The notes under the pieces: model-generated
What the model saw: the letters and a program-made list of their open reading frames with translations, nothing else
The model's database searches: none
Told to the model about the DNA's origin: nothing
Made by a program: the position numbers and the translations under genes
Assembly (NCBI RefSeq): GCF_000143415.4
Contig: NW_003314417.1
Coordinates: 98,254-148,258, forward strand
Source of the DNA: Selaginella moellendorffii
Lineage: Eukaryota; Streptophyta; Lycopodiopsida; Selaginellales; Selaginellaceae
Length of the DNA stretch: 50,005 bases
Direction: 5' to 3'
Shown here: piece after piece, positions 34,352 through 44,654 of the stretch
Layout of the letters: each line of letters opens with the position of its first letter
How positions within the stretch are numbered: position 1 is the stretch's first letter

Positions 34352-35584
34352 ATTGTGAGATTCAGGATAAAATTGGGAAGAGCAAGATTGTGGCAGATGC
34401 TCTAAGTCGAAAAGCAAGCTTAAAGTTGGTGATATCTAGTGTGACAACAACCTTTTGGGATGATATGCAGACATTGTATGAGAACAATGGTCTAGCACAA
34501 GAAGTGTTGTTGAGTTGTAATACACGACAGAGTGCCCAAGACAATGGGCTTACTCAAGAGGAAGTATAACTAGCCAAATATGGCTAAGGACGTCCAAGAC
34601 TATGTAAAGACATATCCAACATGTCAACAGGTCAAAGTTGTGACTAAAGCTAGCAAGGGCTTACTACAAAGCATCCCAATTCCATATTGTCTGTAGAAAT
34701 GTCTTACGATGGACTTCATCATAGGACTCCCCCCCAGTGAAGGGTTCGATGCGATATTCATGGTGGTGGATTAATTTTTGAAGATGGCACATTTCATACC
34801 CACCACAACGGAAGTAGATGTGGAAGGTGTGGCAAAGTTGTTCTTCGAACAAGTGGTTCAAGTGCGGGGAAGGCTAGAATAGATCATCTCAAATCGAGAT
34901 AAGATCTTCACCAGTAGGTTCTGGAAAACTCTCCTAGAACAGTATCGCACCAAGTTGAAATTCAGCACAGCCTATCACCCACAGAAAGGTATTGGGTATT
35001 AAGTCAAGTTTGATGGCACTAACACTTGATAGACGGACAAACATAATAGGCAGCTGGAGATATAAGCAGCTAGAGAATTATTTGCGATGCTATGTCTCGA
35101 GAGACCAGACCGATTGGGTAAGTCATTTGGGCTTGCAAAAATGTGTTATAACAACTCACCACACTCGAGTATCAGGGTGAGTCCATGGGAAGTCATCAAT
35201 GAGCAAGCTATTGAAGGTCATGTGGAACTCGGCATGGCCGGGTATCATGGAGAGTTACCTACAGTGGAGGTATTCACGGCGAAAAGGCTCAACATTTGGA
35301 ATTTAGTGAGGGATTCTTCGAAACGGGCTCAACAAAGGCAAACCAAGTATGCAAACCATAAGCGTTGGGACGTAGAGTTCCAACCTAGGGAGAAAGTGTG
35401 GCTGAACACCAAGAACCTAAGGCTACCAAGTGGGATCAACCGAAAGTTGACCCAAAGGTAAAAATGCATATATTCTTGGAAATGAACTAATCTTGAGTTC
35501 TTTAAGCAGATTTGTGGGGCCTTACAAGATTGAGGCACTAATTGGTAAAGTGGCTTACCGCCTCCGACTTCCTCGAGAGTCGCT
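34352..35584 (+). pseudogene. Gypsy B integrase, degraded
   Basis: After KIVADALSRK the order of integrase motifs is visible: CQQVKVVTKA (zinc-finger end), TMDFIIGLPPSEGFDAIFMV (first catalytic Asp), then [15 protein letters not shown] (second Asp region) and [10 protein letters not shown]. The DDE Glu region is disrupted (about 35000). Further on are NNSPHSSIRVSPWEVI and a C-terminal piece with VWLNTKNLRLPSG and GPYKIEALIGKVAYRLRLP. Stops occur at about 34567, 34695, 34773 and 34880. Sequence after 35580 passes directly into mid-LTR. Confidence 0.85.
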
Positions 35585-36178
35585 TTGGGCTTTCACCCCA
35601 AGCCTCCCTTAGTATAAAGAGTTAGTTGTAAGGAACCAACTCCCCGAGGTGTAGTAGGTTAAAGGATCCCTGAAAGCACGGCCGAAATGATAAAGAGTTC
35701 ATTGGATGTAACCGAGTCTAAGATCAAGTCCAAGACCGACTTTGAGACTGAGTGGGGGGGGGGGGGGGGGGGTAGAGGTACCCATACCAGGCCGTTAGGC
35801 CACGGTGTTTCCCTCTGGTGTCCCGAAGCAAGTGTTATATCCAAGGCTTGGGATTTAGAGGGTCCCATGATCAAGCTTTGCTATACCAAGGGATGTTAGG
35901 AACCTAGAGGATTGGTGTGCTTGGCTGTTTGTGCCTGCGGGAATTGTAGTTAAACCTTAAGTCCAGTCTAACCCGAGGAGGGGGATTGAGGGAGATTTGG
36001 GAATCTATGGATGAATGGCTAATGCTCCATTACTTGTGCAATGAGTAGCTAAAACCCAAATAGGAGATAGTACAATAAATGGGAACTTTGGTGAGGGAAT
36101 TTAACAAAGGCCAAGGTGGTGTTGGTCGGATAAACAAGGTAAGCTGGCAAATTGGAAAGGAAAAACTTGTGGCTTACA
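35585..36178 (+). mobile_element. Gypsy B 3' LTR with internal deletion
   Basis: It starts within the LTR (GCTTTGGGCTTTCACCCC) and matches 17953-18115. It then jumps across the array and a unique segment through a run of 19 G (35754-35772) to GTAGAGGTACCC, matching from about 28350 onward to GTGGCTTACA at 36178. The 5' copy keeps the array, so this copy has lost roughly 0.8 kb at the G run. Confidence 0.8.
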
Positions 36179-36659
36179 TTAGTCTCTGGGACAAACTCGA
36201 AACCTACTACATATGGAATGTCTCTAGATTATGAATTTGGACACGAGACAAACACCATTGTGTTCAGAATAATCTTTACATACCGTAGATATGCCAAATG
36301 AGCAAATCTAGATGCTTTCCATAAATAGCATTTCGGACCGAATTGAGACTAACACAAAGGGCATGATAGCAAGGGTGTTTGGCAGACATGGTAAGCTATC
36401 ATTCAGCGTTATTGACGGACTAGTCTCAATATGTGAGGGTTCTTGTCACTAGCCAGTGTAAGACACAACGAGACAAGAACTCCTTACCAGGCTAAGTATA
36501 CTTAGCTAATAGCACATAGGAATTTCGTCCTTATGCTCTTCCAGTCTAAGAACACTCGAAATGCCCAGTTAACTCCACTAGCACAAGAGGGACTGATAAA
36601 GGGTCTAGCAATACCTGAACATGTAACTTTCAATACCTGAGGTCATATTTGTGACAATG
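36179..36659. other. Unidentified interval
   Basis: No convincing coding sequence and no match elsewhere in the window. With the miniature element at 36660-37267 removed, it joins directly to the gag start of gypsy D (ATG at 37270), so it may be the 5' untranslated part of that element. No LTR or primer-binding site for gypsy D was found in it. Confidence 0.35.
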
Positions 36660-37267
36660 TGTAAACTCCTGAGTTTGAACTTCCCGGGAGGTCATCTATT
36701 CAAACCTAAGGACACTTAACCCCAAATATCCCAAGACACTTAACCGATTGGAAAAGGGGGTGCACTCTTGTTCATGGGTCCGGGGGTGCACTCTTGTTCA
36801 TGGGCCCTTTCCCTCTATATTTGAACCACATGGATCGTCTCTCAAGTCATTCTCTTTGGTTACTTACAATCCATCACGTTTCCCTGCAAGTTCACACCCT
36901 CGTGAACAGAAGCTGAGAGCCACAACTCTCCTGAGAGCCCCGCTCTCTTGACACCCTACCCCTCAAATCGAGCCCAGCGGGAGTAAACTAGACCAACCAG
37001 ATGTCAATCAGCATGTGGTATGATTCCCCTAGCTAACCAACAGAGTCGGACTCGAAACCTCTCTGATACCAAATGTAAGCTCCTGAGTTTGGACTTCCCA
37101 AGAGGTCACCAAGCCTAGTACTATTCAAACCCAAGGACGCTTAACCCTAAATATCCTAAGACCCTTAACCGATTGAAAAAAGAGGTGCACTTTTGTTCAT
37201 GGGCCCTTTCCCTTTATATTTGAACCACATGGATTGTATCTCAAGTCGTTCTCTTTGGTTGCTTACA
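36660..37267 (-). mobile_element. TRIM-C (miniature LTR element)
   Basis: Two LTRs, 36660-36868 (209 bp) and 37074-37267 (194 bp), each run TGTAA...CTTACA and flank a 205-bp non-coding interior. The perfect target duplication CAATG lies at 36655-36659 and 37268-37272. The complement of the primer-binding site (CTCTGATACCA, about 37061-37071) adjoins the right LTR, so the element is on the minus strand. The left LTR is longer because a 22-bp segment with GGTGCACTCTTGTTCATGGG is duplicated. Confidence 0.92.
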
Positions 37268-37458
37268 CAATGCTTAAGCATATTGAGACACTCAAGGCTA
37301 GATGTGGTAGCGCTCCAAGTAAACCTTCCTTGGTAGATCAAACTCAGATTCCAACCTTTTCTAGTGATAGTGGTGTGGACAAGTGTCTCACTTGGCTAGC
37401 TATGTGAAGAAAGTCTTGGCTGCTAGGGAAACTCTGAATGTAAGGCTTTAATAGTTAT

Positions 37459-38123
37459 TGTAGCACATCTTATCTTTCTCTCCTTAAGCCAACTGGAAAA
37501 GGGGCAATTGCTTGATAAAAGAGCCTTTAGTGGCTATTTTATCCCTATTTATCCGCCAAGGTTCCAAGAATCCACGGTGACAGTATATCCAAATCTCATC
37601 CCATGATCATATGCGCTACACTCACCCCCCCTTTAGAGATGTCAATGTCCTCATTGACTATTGACTAATAACCCCTATTGAGCCAAAGGGAACCAGCACC
37701 TCCATTTCTGCACTCAATCTACCAATCCTTCTATTGTGTAGACCAGCTATTCCATGTAAGGCAATTAGTCATCCACCCGCACTGCAGTCCCATGGTGGAT
37801 ACCTTCGTTTAGGATGCTCCACAAGAGGAAGGACGTACATGTCCAATACATACAATTTTCAAATATAGGGGTAGGAATATACCTTGCTCAAGGGTATATT
37901 ATATTTTAGGTAGCCACTAATCAATAGGAATCGAACCCGTGCCATTTGCTCCGATACTAACTGTAGCGCACCTTATCTCTCTCCCCTTAAGCCAACTGGA
38001 AAAGGGGCAATTGCTTGATGAGAGAGCCCTTAGTGGCTATTTTATCCCTATTTATCCCCCAAGGTTCCAAGGATCCATAGTAACAGTATATCCAAATCTC
38101 ATCCCATAATCACATGTGCTACA
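37459..38123 (-). mobile_element. TRIM-1 copy 2 (miniature LTR element)
   Basis: A 665-bp element with 162-bp LTRs (37459-37620 and 37962-38123) and the perfect target duplication GTTAT (37454-37458, 38124-38128), inserted in the gag of gypsy D. It is the reverse-oriented relative of the element at 29191-29876 and shares both LTRs and interior. The two LTRs differ at about 15 positions, nearly all transitions, so this insertion is older than copy 1. The complement of the primer-binding site is GCTCCGATACTA, next to the right LTR. Confidence 0.92.
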
Positions 38124-39500
38124 GTTATTCTAATAGTTTTGCATGATACGGGTCTTCAGTGGTGGAATTGGCTTGAGGAGTCTCTTGTTGCAGATAAAAA
38201 ACCACTAGTGTATACCATAGATGAGTTTGAGGCTGCTTTCCATTTATGTTTTGCCCCTCACTATGATGTGGAGAATGCTCGCACAGAACTTTAACATTTT
38301 TAGCAAGGGAAAATGATGTTCGGGGACTATATTGAGAAGCTTACTCACTTGATTAGCCATGTTCTAGCGAAGGATCTAGATCAAAACAAGTCTTACTTCA
38401 TTGATAGCCTTCATAGTGAGAGCTCTTTGATGCGGCTCGTCGACTTGACAATAGCAAGCACAAGTCTCACAAGCATTCATGGAATCTTTCCGTTAAGAAT
38501 CATCATGATGATTGTCGTGGACATAAAGATGGCAACAAGCATCACAAGTTGAAGTCTGTGATGACTACTTCAGATGCAAAGGTGTCAAAAAAGTAGAAGT
38601 TCTTTGTGAAGAATTATAGACAGGGTTGTTATCATTGTGGCGAGCTTGGACACTACAAAGCTAATTGTCCACAGCTGAAGAACAAGTAGCAGAGCAAAAA
38701 GAATGGCCAATCTACTATTGACAGTAAGTCAAATATTAAAAAGTTGCAAACTTTGTAACGTGAGGATGATGGGGATGACCATTCCAGTTGGAGGAAGAGG
38801 CTTTTAATCATTGCTTGTCAACTCAACTGTGTGTGGAATAAGATGGAGCTCGATGATACTTGTGAATCAGCTTTAATGTTGAAGGGCATGTTCTGTGGCA
38901 ATCCATTGCGGATTTACTATATAGTGGGAATGATGGCAACTTTGTTTCGGCAAAGTTTGTTATAGAGCATAGCCTAGTAACACGCAAGTGCTGGTTGGCA
39001 AAACCACACTTGTGGAAACTTTCTATCTAGCAGATATCCATTGTGTGGATCTCATTTTTGGGATGCCATGGTTAGTGAAGGTGGATCCAAAGATAAAGTG
39101 GAGTATTAAACGTGTCTCATTGGAGTACAGTGGCGTTAAAGATGTGTGGTTTGGAGAAGGAATTCAACCTCCAGTTGTTATGCTCTCCGCTACATCTTTG
39201 AAGTGGGCTTGTTGTAATGGAAAAGCACTTTCAAGTTACTTATTATTTGTTTGTGACTTAGGGGACTAAAGCACATGTGGGGGAGAAGCAACAGTATGGA
39301 ATATACTTGACAAGTTTTCTGATATTTTTCCATCTGAACTTCCTCATGGGTTTCCTCCATTACAAGGTGTGGAGCATGGGATTACATTGGAGCTGGGGAT
39401 GCAGTCAATTTACTGACATCGTTTTTGGTTAAGTTATACAGAGGAGTAAGAAGTTCAATGACAAGTTAAGAAGTTACTTGAGTTTGCATATATTCAGCCA

Positions 39501-39992
39501 ATGAAGTTTCTATTTGGTGCTCTAGTCTTGCTTGTGAAAAAGAAAGATGGTTCAATAAATATGTGTATTAACTACCATGCCTTGAACAAGAAGACAGTGA
39601 AGGATAAAATGTTGATACTGCGTTCGGAGGATATTTTAGACAAGTTTGGTGAAACACAAATGTTTACCAAAATTGAACTGAGGAGTGGATATCATCAGAT
39701 TGCAATAGATGATGCATTTATCTCCAAGACGGCATTCAACACAAGCTTCGGACATTTTGAATTTATAGTTATGCCCTTTTTTTTGACAAATGCACTAGCC
39801 ATATTTACTCGGTTGATGACAAAGGTATTTGGGCATTATCTTCATGAGTTTGTGGAGATTTTCTTGGACAATATTCTTGTTTTCAGCAAGAATATGGAAA
39901 AGCACCAAGTGCATTTGCACAAAGTTCTTTTTTTACTCCGTTACAACAAACTTTATGCAAAGAAGAGCAAATGTGAATTTGCAAAGTCATAG
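39501..39992 (+). pseudogene. Gypsy D reverse transcriptase
   Basis: An open stretch of 163 codons: FGALVLLVKKKDGSINMCIN with YHALNKKT, then FTKIELRSGYHQI where the usual Asp of D-L-R-S-G-Y-H is Glu, then FEFIVMPFFLTNA and FLDNILVFS at the catalytic box. The second Asp of the box is Asn (AAT). The frame stops at about 39990 (TAG) just before KYLGHIV. With both a changed first Asp and a changed box, it cannot be active. Confidence 0.9.
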
Positions 39993-41070
39993 GTGAAATA
40001 TCTAGGCCATATTGTGATATTTAAGGGTGTCAAGACAGATCCAAGGAAGGTGGCTATGGTGGAGAATTAGCCTACACCGACTACAGTGGTTGAGTTACAC
40101 AGTTTCTTTAGTATAGCTAGTTATTACTAACATTTCCAGCATAAGTTTGCGGAGGTGGTTATTCCTTTGACATGGTTGTTGCGGAAGAACGTGTCATTTG
40201 AGTGGAAGAAGCCATAAGAGGAAAGTTTTGTGGCATTGAAATAGTTGTTGAGTAAGGCTCTAGTGCTGTGCATTGCTGATCCATCAAAACTTTATAAGGT
40301 GACATACGATGTGAGTGGTTATGCACTTGAGGAGTTTTCATGCAAGAGGGACAACCTATTGTATATGAGAGTCGAACTTTGAATCCTGCAGAACAATACT
40401 TTCCACATATAAGCAAGAGTTACTCTTTATTGTTCATATCTTGTGGACATGATGGCACTATCTTTATGATGTAGTGTTTGTGGTGTTGATGGATGACAAA
40501 CCACTTGTGTATTTTATCACACATAAGAAGTTGAACACTATGCAAATTTGTTAGATGGTCAAACTCATAGAGTTTGGGGAGTTTCCTATTGAGCATCATC
40601 CGGGAAAATCAAATGTGGTGGTGGATGCTTTATCTTTTGTTTGTCATGTGATAGCGTTACAAACACAATTTTGTCATCATTTGAGTAAGGTGGTCAGTGA
40701 ATTTAGGCAATTGGTTGAGAGTGCTTAGGCTCAGGATGCTGAGGTGGCCTCTTTCCTAAACCAAATAGAAGCCCCTTTCTCATTGGTAGATGAGATTCTC
40801 TATTATAATGGCCATGTATATTTGCCACAAGTGGATGCATTAATTACTTAAGTTTTATTCCATTATCATGATCATCCAGAGGCCGGTCATTTTGGGGGGA
40901 AGAAGACGTATGAGTTGATTAAGCAAAATTTTTATTGGAGGAATATGAAGGCTGATATCCTCAAGTATTGTAAATCATGCGAGCTTTGTCAGTGGGTTAA
41001 GGTGCCACAAGAAAAGCTGGGGGGACTTTTGCAACCTTTACCTATTCCTCAGAACCGTTGGTGTAGTATC

Positions 41071-41291
41071 TCTAAGTAAATAACTAAACCAATTTAACTA
41101 TAAATGTTTCTCAAGATCCTCTCAACCTAGGCCAGACATGAAGTTATGGATTAAATTCCCCAGTGATGTCTCAGTATCCCAGAAGTGACCTGGTATATAT
41201 ATCCCTACACTAGCTGGGATGAATGGTGGGTTTTGGATATCCATTTGCCAGTTGGTTAGAATACAAATTTGTTTATAGTTGAGTTGCGAAA
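41071..41291. other. Unidentified junction sequence
   Basis: About 220 bp between the truncated integrase of gypsy D and the 3' LTR of gypsy E. It has no coding potential and no match elsewhere in the window. It could be part of gypsy D or an older host sequence. Confidence 0.3.
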
Positions 41292-41784
41292 TGAACAAGA
41301 GAGCTAACCTAGGCCAAACTCCCAAACCTTAAAGCATTACAGCCTTAATCCCACAGGCCATAGAATATTCTTGGAATATTCTTATAGTTCATGTCATTTT
41401 CCCCTCCCTCATGACCCAGCCACAAACGGCAGCCTCGAGAAGCTAAACAAGCCTCATATGAAGGGAGTCCAAGGCAATACGGCTATGGAGAAAAGATATG
41501 CAAATGGCAACACCAACTTTGCGACAAACAGCCATGAAAGAAAGAAAGCAATATGGCTTTCTAATATGACAATATGGTCATGGAAACAAGAGAATAATAA
41601 TAGAACAAATGGCTCAAATCATATAGCAATATGGCTATAGAACTCAATTCTCCCCTTCCTCAGGAATGTCATCGAAGTCATAACTAAAATTTAGAAACAC
41701 TCTCTTCAGGTCATACTTAGTTTCCCATGTAGCTTCATCTATTCCACTGAATTAACAACTCCCTAGTTGTCTTCCGGCGTGTTT

Positions 41785-43048
41785 TCACCAATCCTTAGCA
41801 AAAATATTGGCCAGACCAGCCTTCTCTACATCAATCTCTAGGACCTGGATGATGGACTGATCCATGACATCACTAGAGTGCAAACACGCTTTAAGCTTGC
41901 TCACATAGAATGTTGGATGAATCTTTGAACTAGTTGGCAAGTCTAAAGTGTATGCAATATCCCCCACATTGTAAAATTGTCCAAGGCCCACAATACCATG
42001 GAGACAACTTAGCACTGCCACCTCCTTTCAAACACTGTTGTGCATCTGACAATTTAAGGAAAACTTTGTCACTAACTTTGTACTCTTGATGATGACGATG
42101 CTTATCAGCCAATCTTTTGTCTCGCTCTCCTTATGTTCAACTTTGCCAACTCAAGCTTGTCTTGCATATCCTCCAGAAAATCACAAGCATGAGGTACCCG
42201 AACCAAAGCCAAATTCAAGCTCATAGGAGATCTAGGCTCATAACCATAAATCGCCATAAAGGGAGACATGCTAATAGCCAATTGATGAGTGTTATTGTGT
42301 GCAAACTGAAGCAAAGGCAAGTACTTCTCCCATACTCCCTGTCCAGTCAAGTTTCCCACAAAAGACCTCAGCATATCTTCTAATAGCTGATTCTTGCACT
42401 CTGACTGCCCATCTAATTGTGGATGCTCACCACTACTCATGCTTAGCTTAGTCTTTAGATTCTCAAAGACTGTTTGCCAAAACTTGGATGTGAACTTGGG
42501 ATCCCGATCACTCACAATGTCACCCAGCAAACCATAGAGATTGAATAACCAGTCTACAAACAACTAAACAAGTTCTGAAGTTTTTATCATTGTCTTCATA
42601 GAGAAGAAGTGAGCCATCTTCGTCAAACGATCCACAACAACCCAAATAGCATCATTTCTTTGAAAGGTCTTGGGCAAACCAGTGATAAAGTCCATCAAGA
42701 TGCTATCCCATTTATTCTTGAGTATACATAAAGGATGATAGAGGCTAGTGAGCTTCTGATGATCAACTTTGACCGTCTGGCAGGTCAAACAACCATGTAC
42801 GTATTTCTCAACATTTAACTTCATCCCAAGCCAAAAGAAATGCCTCTTCACCAACATATACATTCTCAATACCCCGGATGCTCAACACTTGGCACATCAT
42901 GACACTCAACCAAAATCTGTTTGATGAGTTTGTCAACACAAGGAACCACTACACGTCCCTTTTTCACCAGGATTCCATCTCGTATTTTAAATGACACAAA
43001 CTTGTCACCCTTCAAATCTGTAGAGGCATCCCTCAACAAAACCTTCAC
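41785..43048 (-). pseudogene. Gypsy E integrase
   Basis: Read on the minus strand: a linker piece (43048-42866), then the zinc-finger end YVHGCLTCQTVK, the core with DFITGLPKTF and VVVDRLTKMAHF, a stop after SELV (42564), and IVSDRDPKFTSKFWQTVF, HPQLDGQSECKNQLLEDMLR (catalytic Glu expected here; the sequence has Gln-Ser-Glu) and FAHNNTHQLAISMSPF. The C-terminal part (42112-41785) contains SDKVFLKLSDAQQCLKGGG, GPWTILQ and IHPTFYVSKLKAC. Apart from a few stops and frame changes it is the best-preserved integrase in the window. The enzyme would insert element DNA into chromosomes. Confidence 0.88.
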
Positions 43049-43599
43049 GCAAATATCAATATAAAAGAGTCAAAGTCAGCAAACTCCTTAAGCTCATCCA
43101 AGAGATCGCTGGATAGCTTTACGAATGAAATAGAATTTACCATCCTGGATAATGCATCAACCACCTTATTGTCACCTCAATGTTTGTAGCGGATCTTAAC
43201 AGACATTTCCTGCAAAAAATCTTGCCAACAAGCAAGGTGGCCTCGAAAATCCACATTTGGAGAGACTAATGATCTGAATCTACATGGAAGTCCTATCCAT
43301 ACAGATATTGTTGCCATTCCTTCATAGCAGCAATCATGATATATAACTCCTTGTTGCGAAGGGCTAATTCTGTTGTGTGGCATCAAACTTATAGTTCATG
43401 AATGCAAGAGAATGCCTAACTTAAAGCAATATGGCCCCAAAAACACTATCACTCACATCATTGCCTTTAACTTCCATCACAGTCACCTTATCATTCATTC
43501 ACCCCTTCAAAACAATCCTTGCTTTGATATTCAGCCCTGTGGCAACAAAACAATTGCCCTCCGCCTTGTCTTTCTCTCGTTAGTCTAAATGAAGCTTCT

Positions 43600-44260
43600 T
43601 AGCCTCACTACCATCTTCATGCTTCAAGCCACAACAAAACAACGGCCATTTCTTCCTTGAATATGAGCATTGGTGAGATGGTCATCACGTTGACTACCCC
43701 ATAAACAATCTCGTTGACTAGAGTTGACTGATGGTTTGGGTAAGAAAATCTGAGCCTTAGTGATAGCATGAGTTAATGTTGCTGGAAAATCCTTCTTGAC
43801 CTTCTGCTGCACATCCACTGAGCTCAATCCTTTGATGAAATATTGCACCTTTAGCAGCTCATTGTAAGTGCCCGTGAAACTAAGGCAAAGATCATGGAAC
43901 TTGCAGACATATGCATCCAAAGACAAAGTCCCCTACTGGATCTCTAACAGCTGATTCATGAGATCAACCTCTTCAAACTTCTTGACAAATAAAGCGTGAA
44001 AAACCTTCATCAAATCAGTCCAAGAAGTCGGCTTTAGATTAACTTTGATGTAGTTCTTCCACCACGAAGAAGCATGGCCCATAAACTTTGTCATAAAAAA
44101 AATCAATTTTCACCTTATCCTTACAAGGATTGTGAAACCAACAACTTTCCCACAATTCCAACCAAGAATCAACCTTTTGGCTATCATAAATATCTGGTGA
44201 TGATTTCCATTCCACAATACCATAATCCTTGGCATATTTGACATACCAATGGTAATCATG
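43600..44260 (-). pseudogene. Gypsy E gag
   Basis: The minus-strand frame 43926-43624 reads MSLDAYVCKFHDLCLSFTGT followed by QYFIKGLSSVDVQQKV, typical of the C-terminal half of gag. Upstream pieces (44250-43940), with KVFHALFVKKFEEVDLMNQL, complete the domain but contain stops. No zinc knuckle is found before the deletion that joins gag to the RNase H region (43190-43390, with NKELYIMIAAMKEWQQYLYG in one frame). Confidence 0.75.
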
Positions 44261-44654
44261 GACATGAGATCAATTCAACCCTTGAGTCCATGCGAAGCAA
44301 AAAATCTTTAATGAGATTGATGGAATCCTTAACTTCCTTTATGTCGCTCTGAACCTCAAAAATCTGGCATCCTTGCCACACAACAACATCATTCCTCATT
44401 GTCATGGTAATCATCACTAATGCCATACTCTTCATTAGGATCATTTTGCTCACTTGCCATCCCCAAAAGAATGTGCTGCTCCGATACTAATGAAACAAAC
44501 AAGAGAGCGAACCCTAGGCCAACCTCTCAACCCTTAAGGCGTTACAGCCTTAAATCCCACAGGTCATGGAATAATCTTGGAATATTCTTGTGGTTCTTGT
44601 CAAGTTGTCATTAAATTGGAAAACAAAGTGGAAACCTAAAGCGCGGGATTGCGT

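Larger units (their letters stand above)
28774..35584 (+). mobile_element. Gypsy B internal region (Ty3/gypsy, degraded)
   Basis: The order gag, zinc knuckle, protease, reverse transcriptase, RNase H, integrase on the plus strand defines a Ty3/gypsy element. A primer-binding site TGGTATCGGAGC at 28777-28788 follows the 5' LTR by three bases. Multiple in-frame stops and two later insertions (TRIM-1 and a solo LTR) inactivate it. Removing all insertions, including LARD-A, leaves an element of roughly 6.8 kb. The 3' end of integrase and any polypurine tract are lost in a deletion that joins integrase-C coding sequence to mid-LTR at about 35585. Confidence 0.85.
37270..41070 (+). mobile_element. 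Gypsy D (Ty3/gypsy, degraded)
   Basis: A plus-strand gypsy remnant: gag from about 37270 (MLKHIETL), split by TRIM-1 copy 2, gag core 38130-38560, zinc knuckle CYHCGELGHYKANC (about 38627), protease-end motif VDLIFGMPWLVKVDP (about 39043), reverse transcriptase 39501-39992, RNase H about 40060-40660 and integrase zinc-finger region about 40860-41060 (HFGGKKTYELIKQNFYW, then CKSCELCQ). Stops are frequent. Integrase ends abruptly at about 41070 and no LTRs were found, so both ends are missing. Confidence 0.85.
41292..44610 (-). mobile_element. Gypsy E (Ty3/gypsy, internally deleted)
   Basis: A minus-strand gypsy remnant. The 3' LTR is 41292-41646 (TGAACAAGAGAG...AACTCA), with the complement of a polypurine tract (TTCTCCCCTTCCTC) directly inside at 41648-41661. 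The primer-binding-site complement (GCTCCGATACTA) is at 44478-44489, and a truncated 5' LTR from 44491 matches the first part of the 3' LTR (ACAAGAGAGC; AATCCCACAGG) and stops near 44610. Coding order on the minus strand is gag (44260-43600), then directly a piece of RNase H, linker and integrase. Protease and most of reverse transcriptase are missing. Confidence 0.85.

Noticed and set aside
37620-37961. Gene inside TRIM-1 copy 2
   Set aside because: The interior is about 340 bp with no frame of note and is shared with the other copy only as non-coding sequence.
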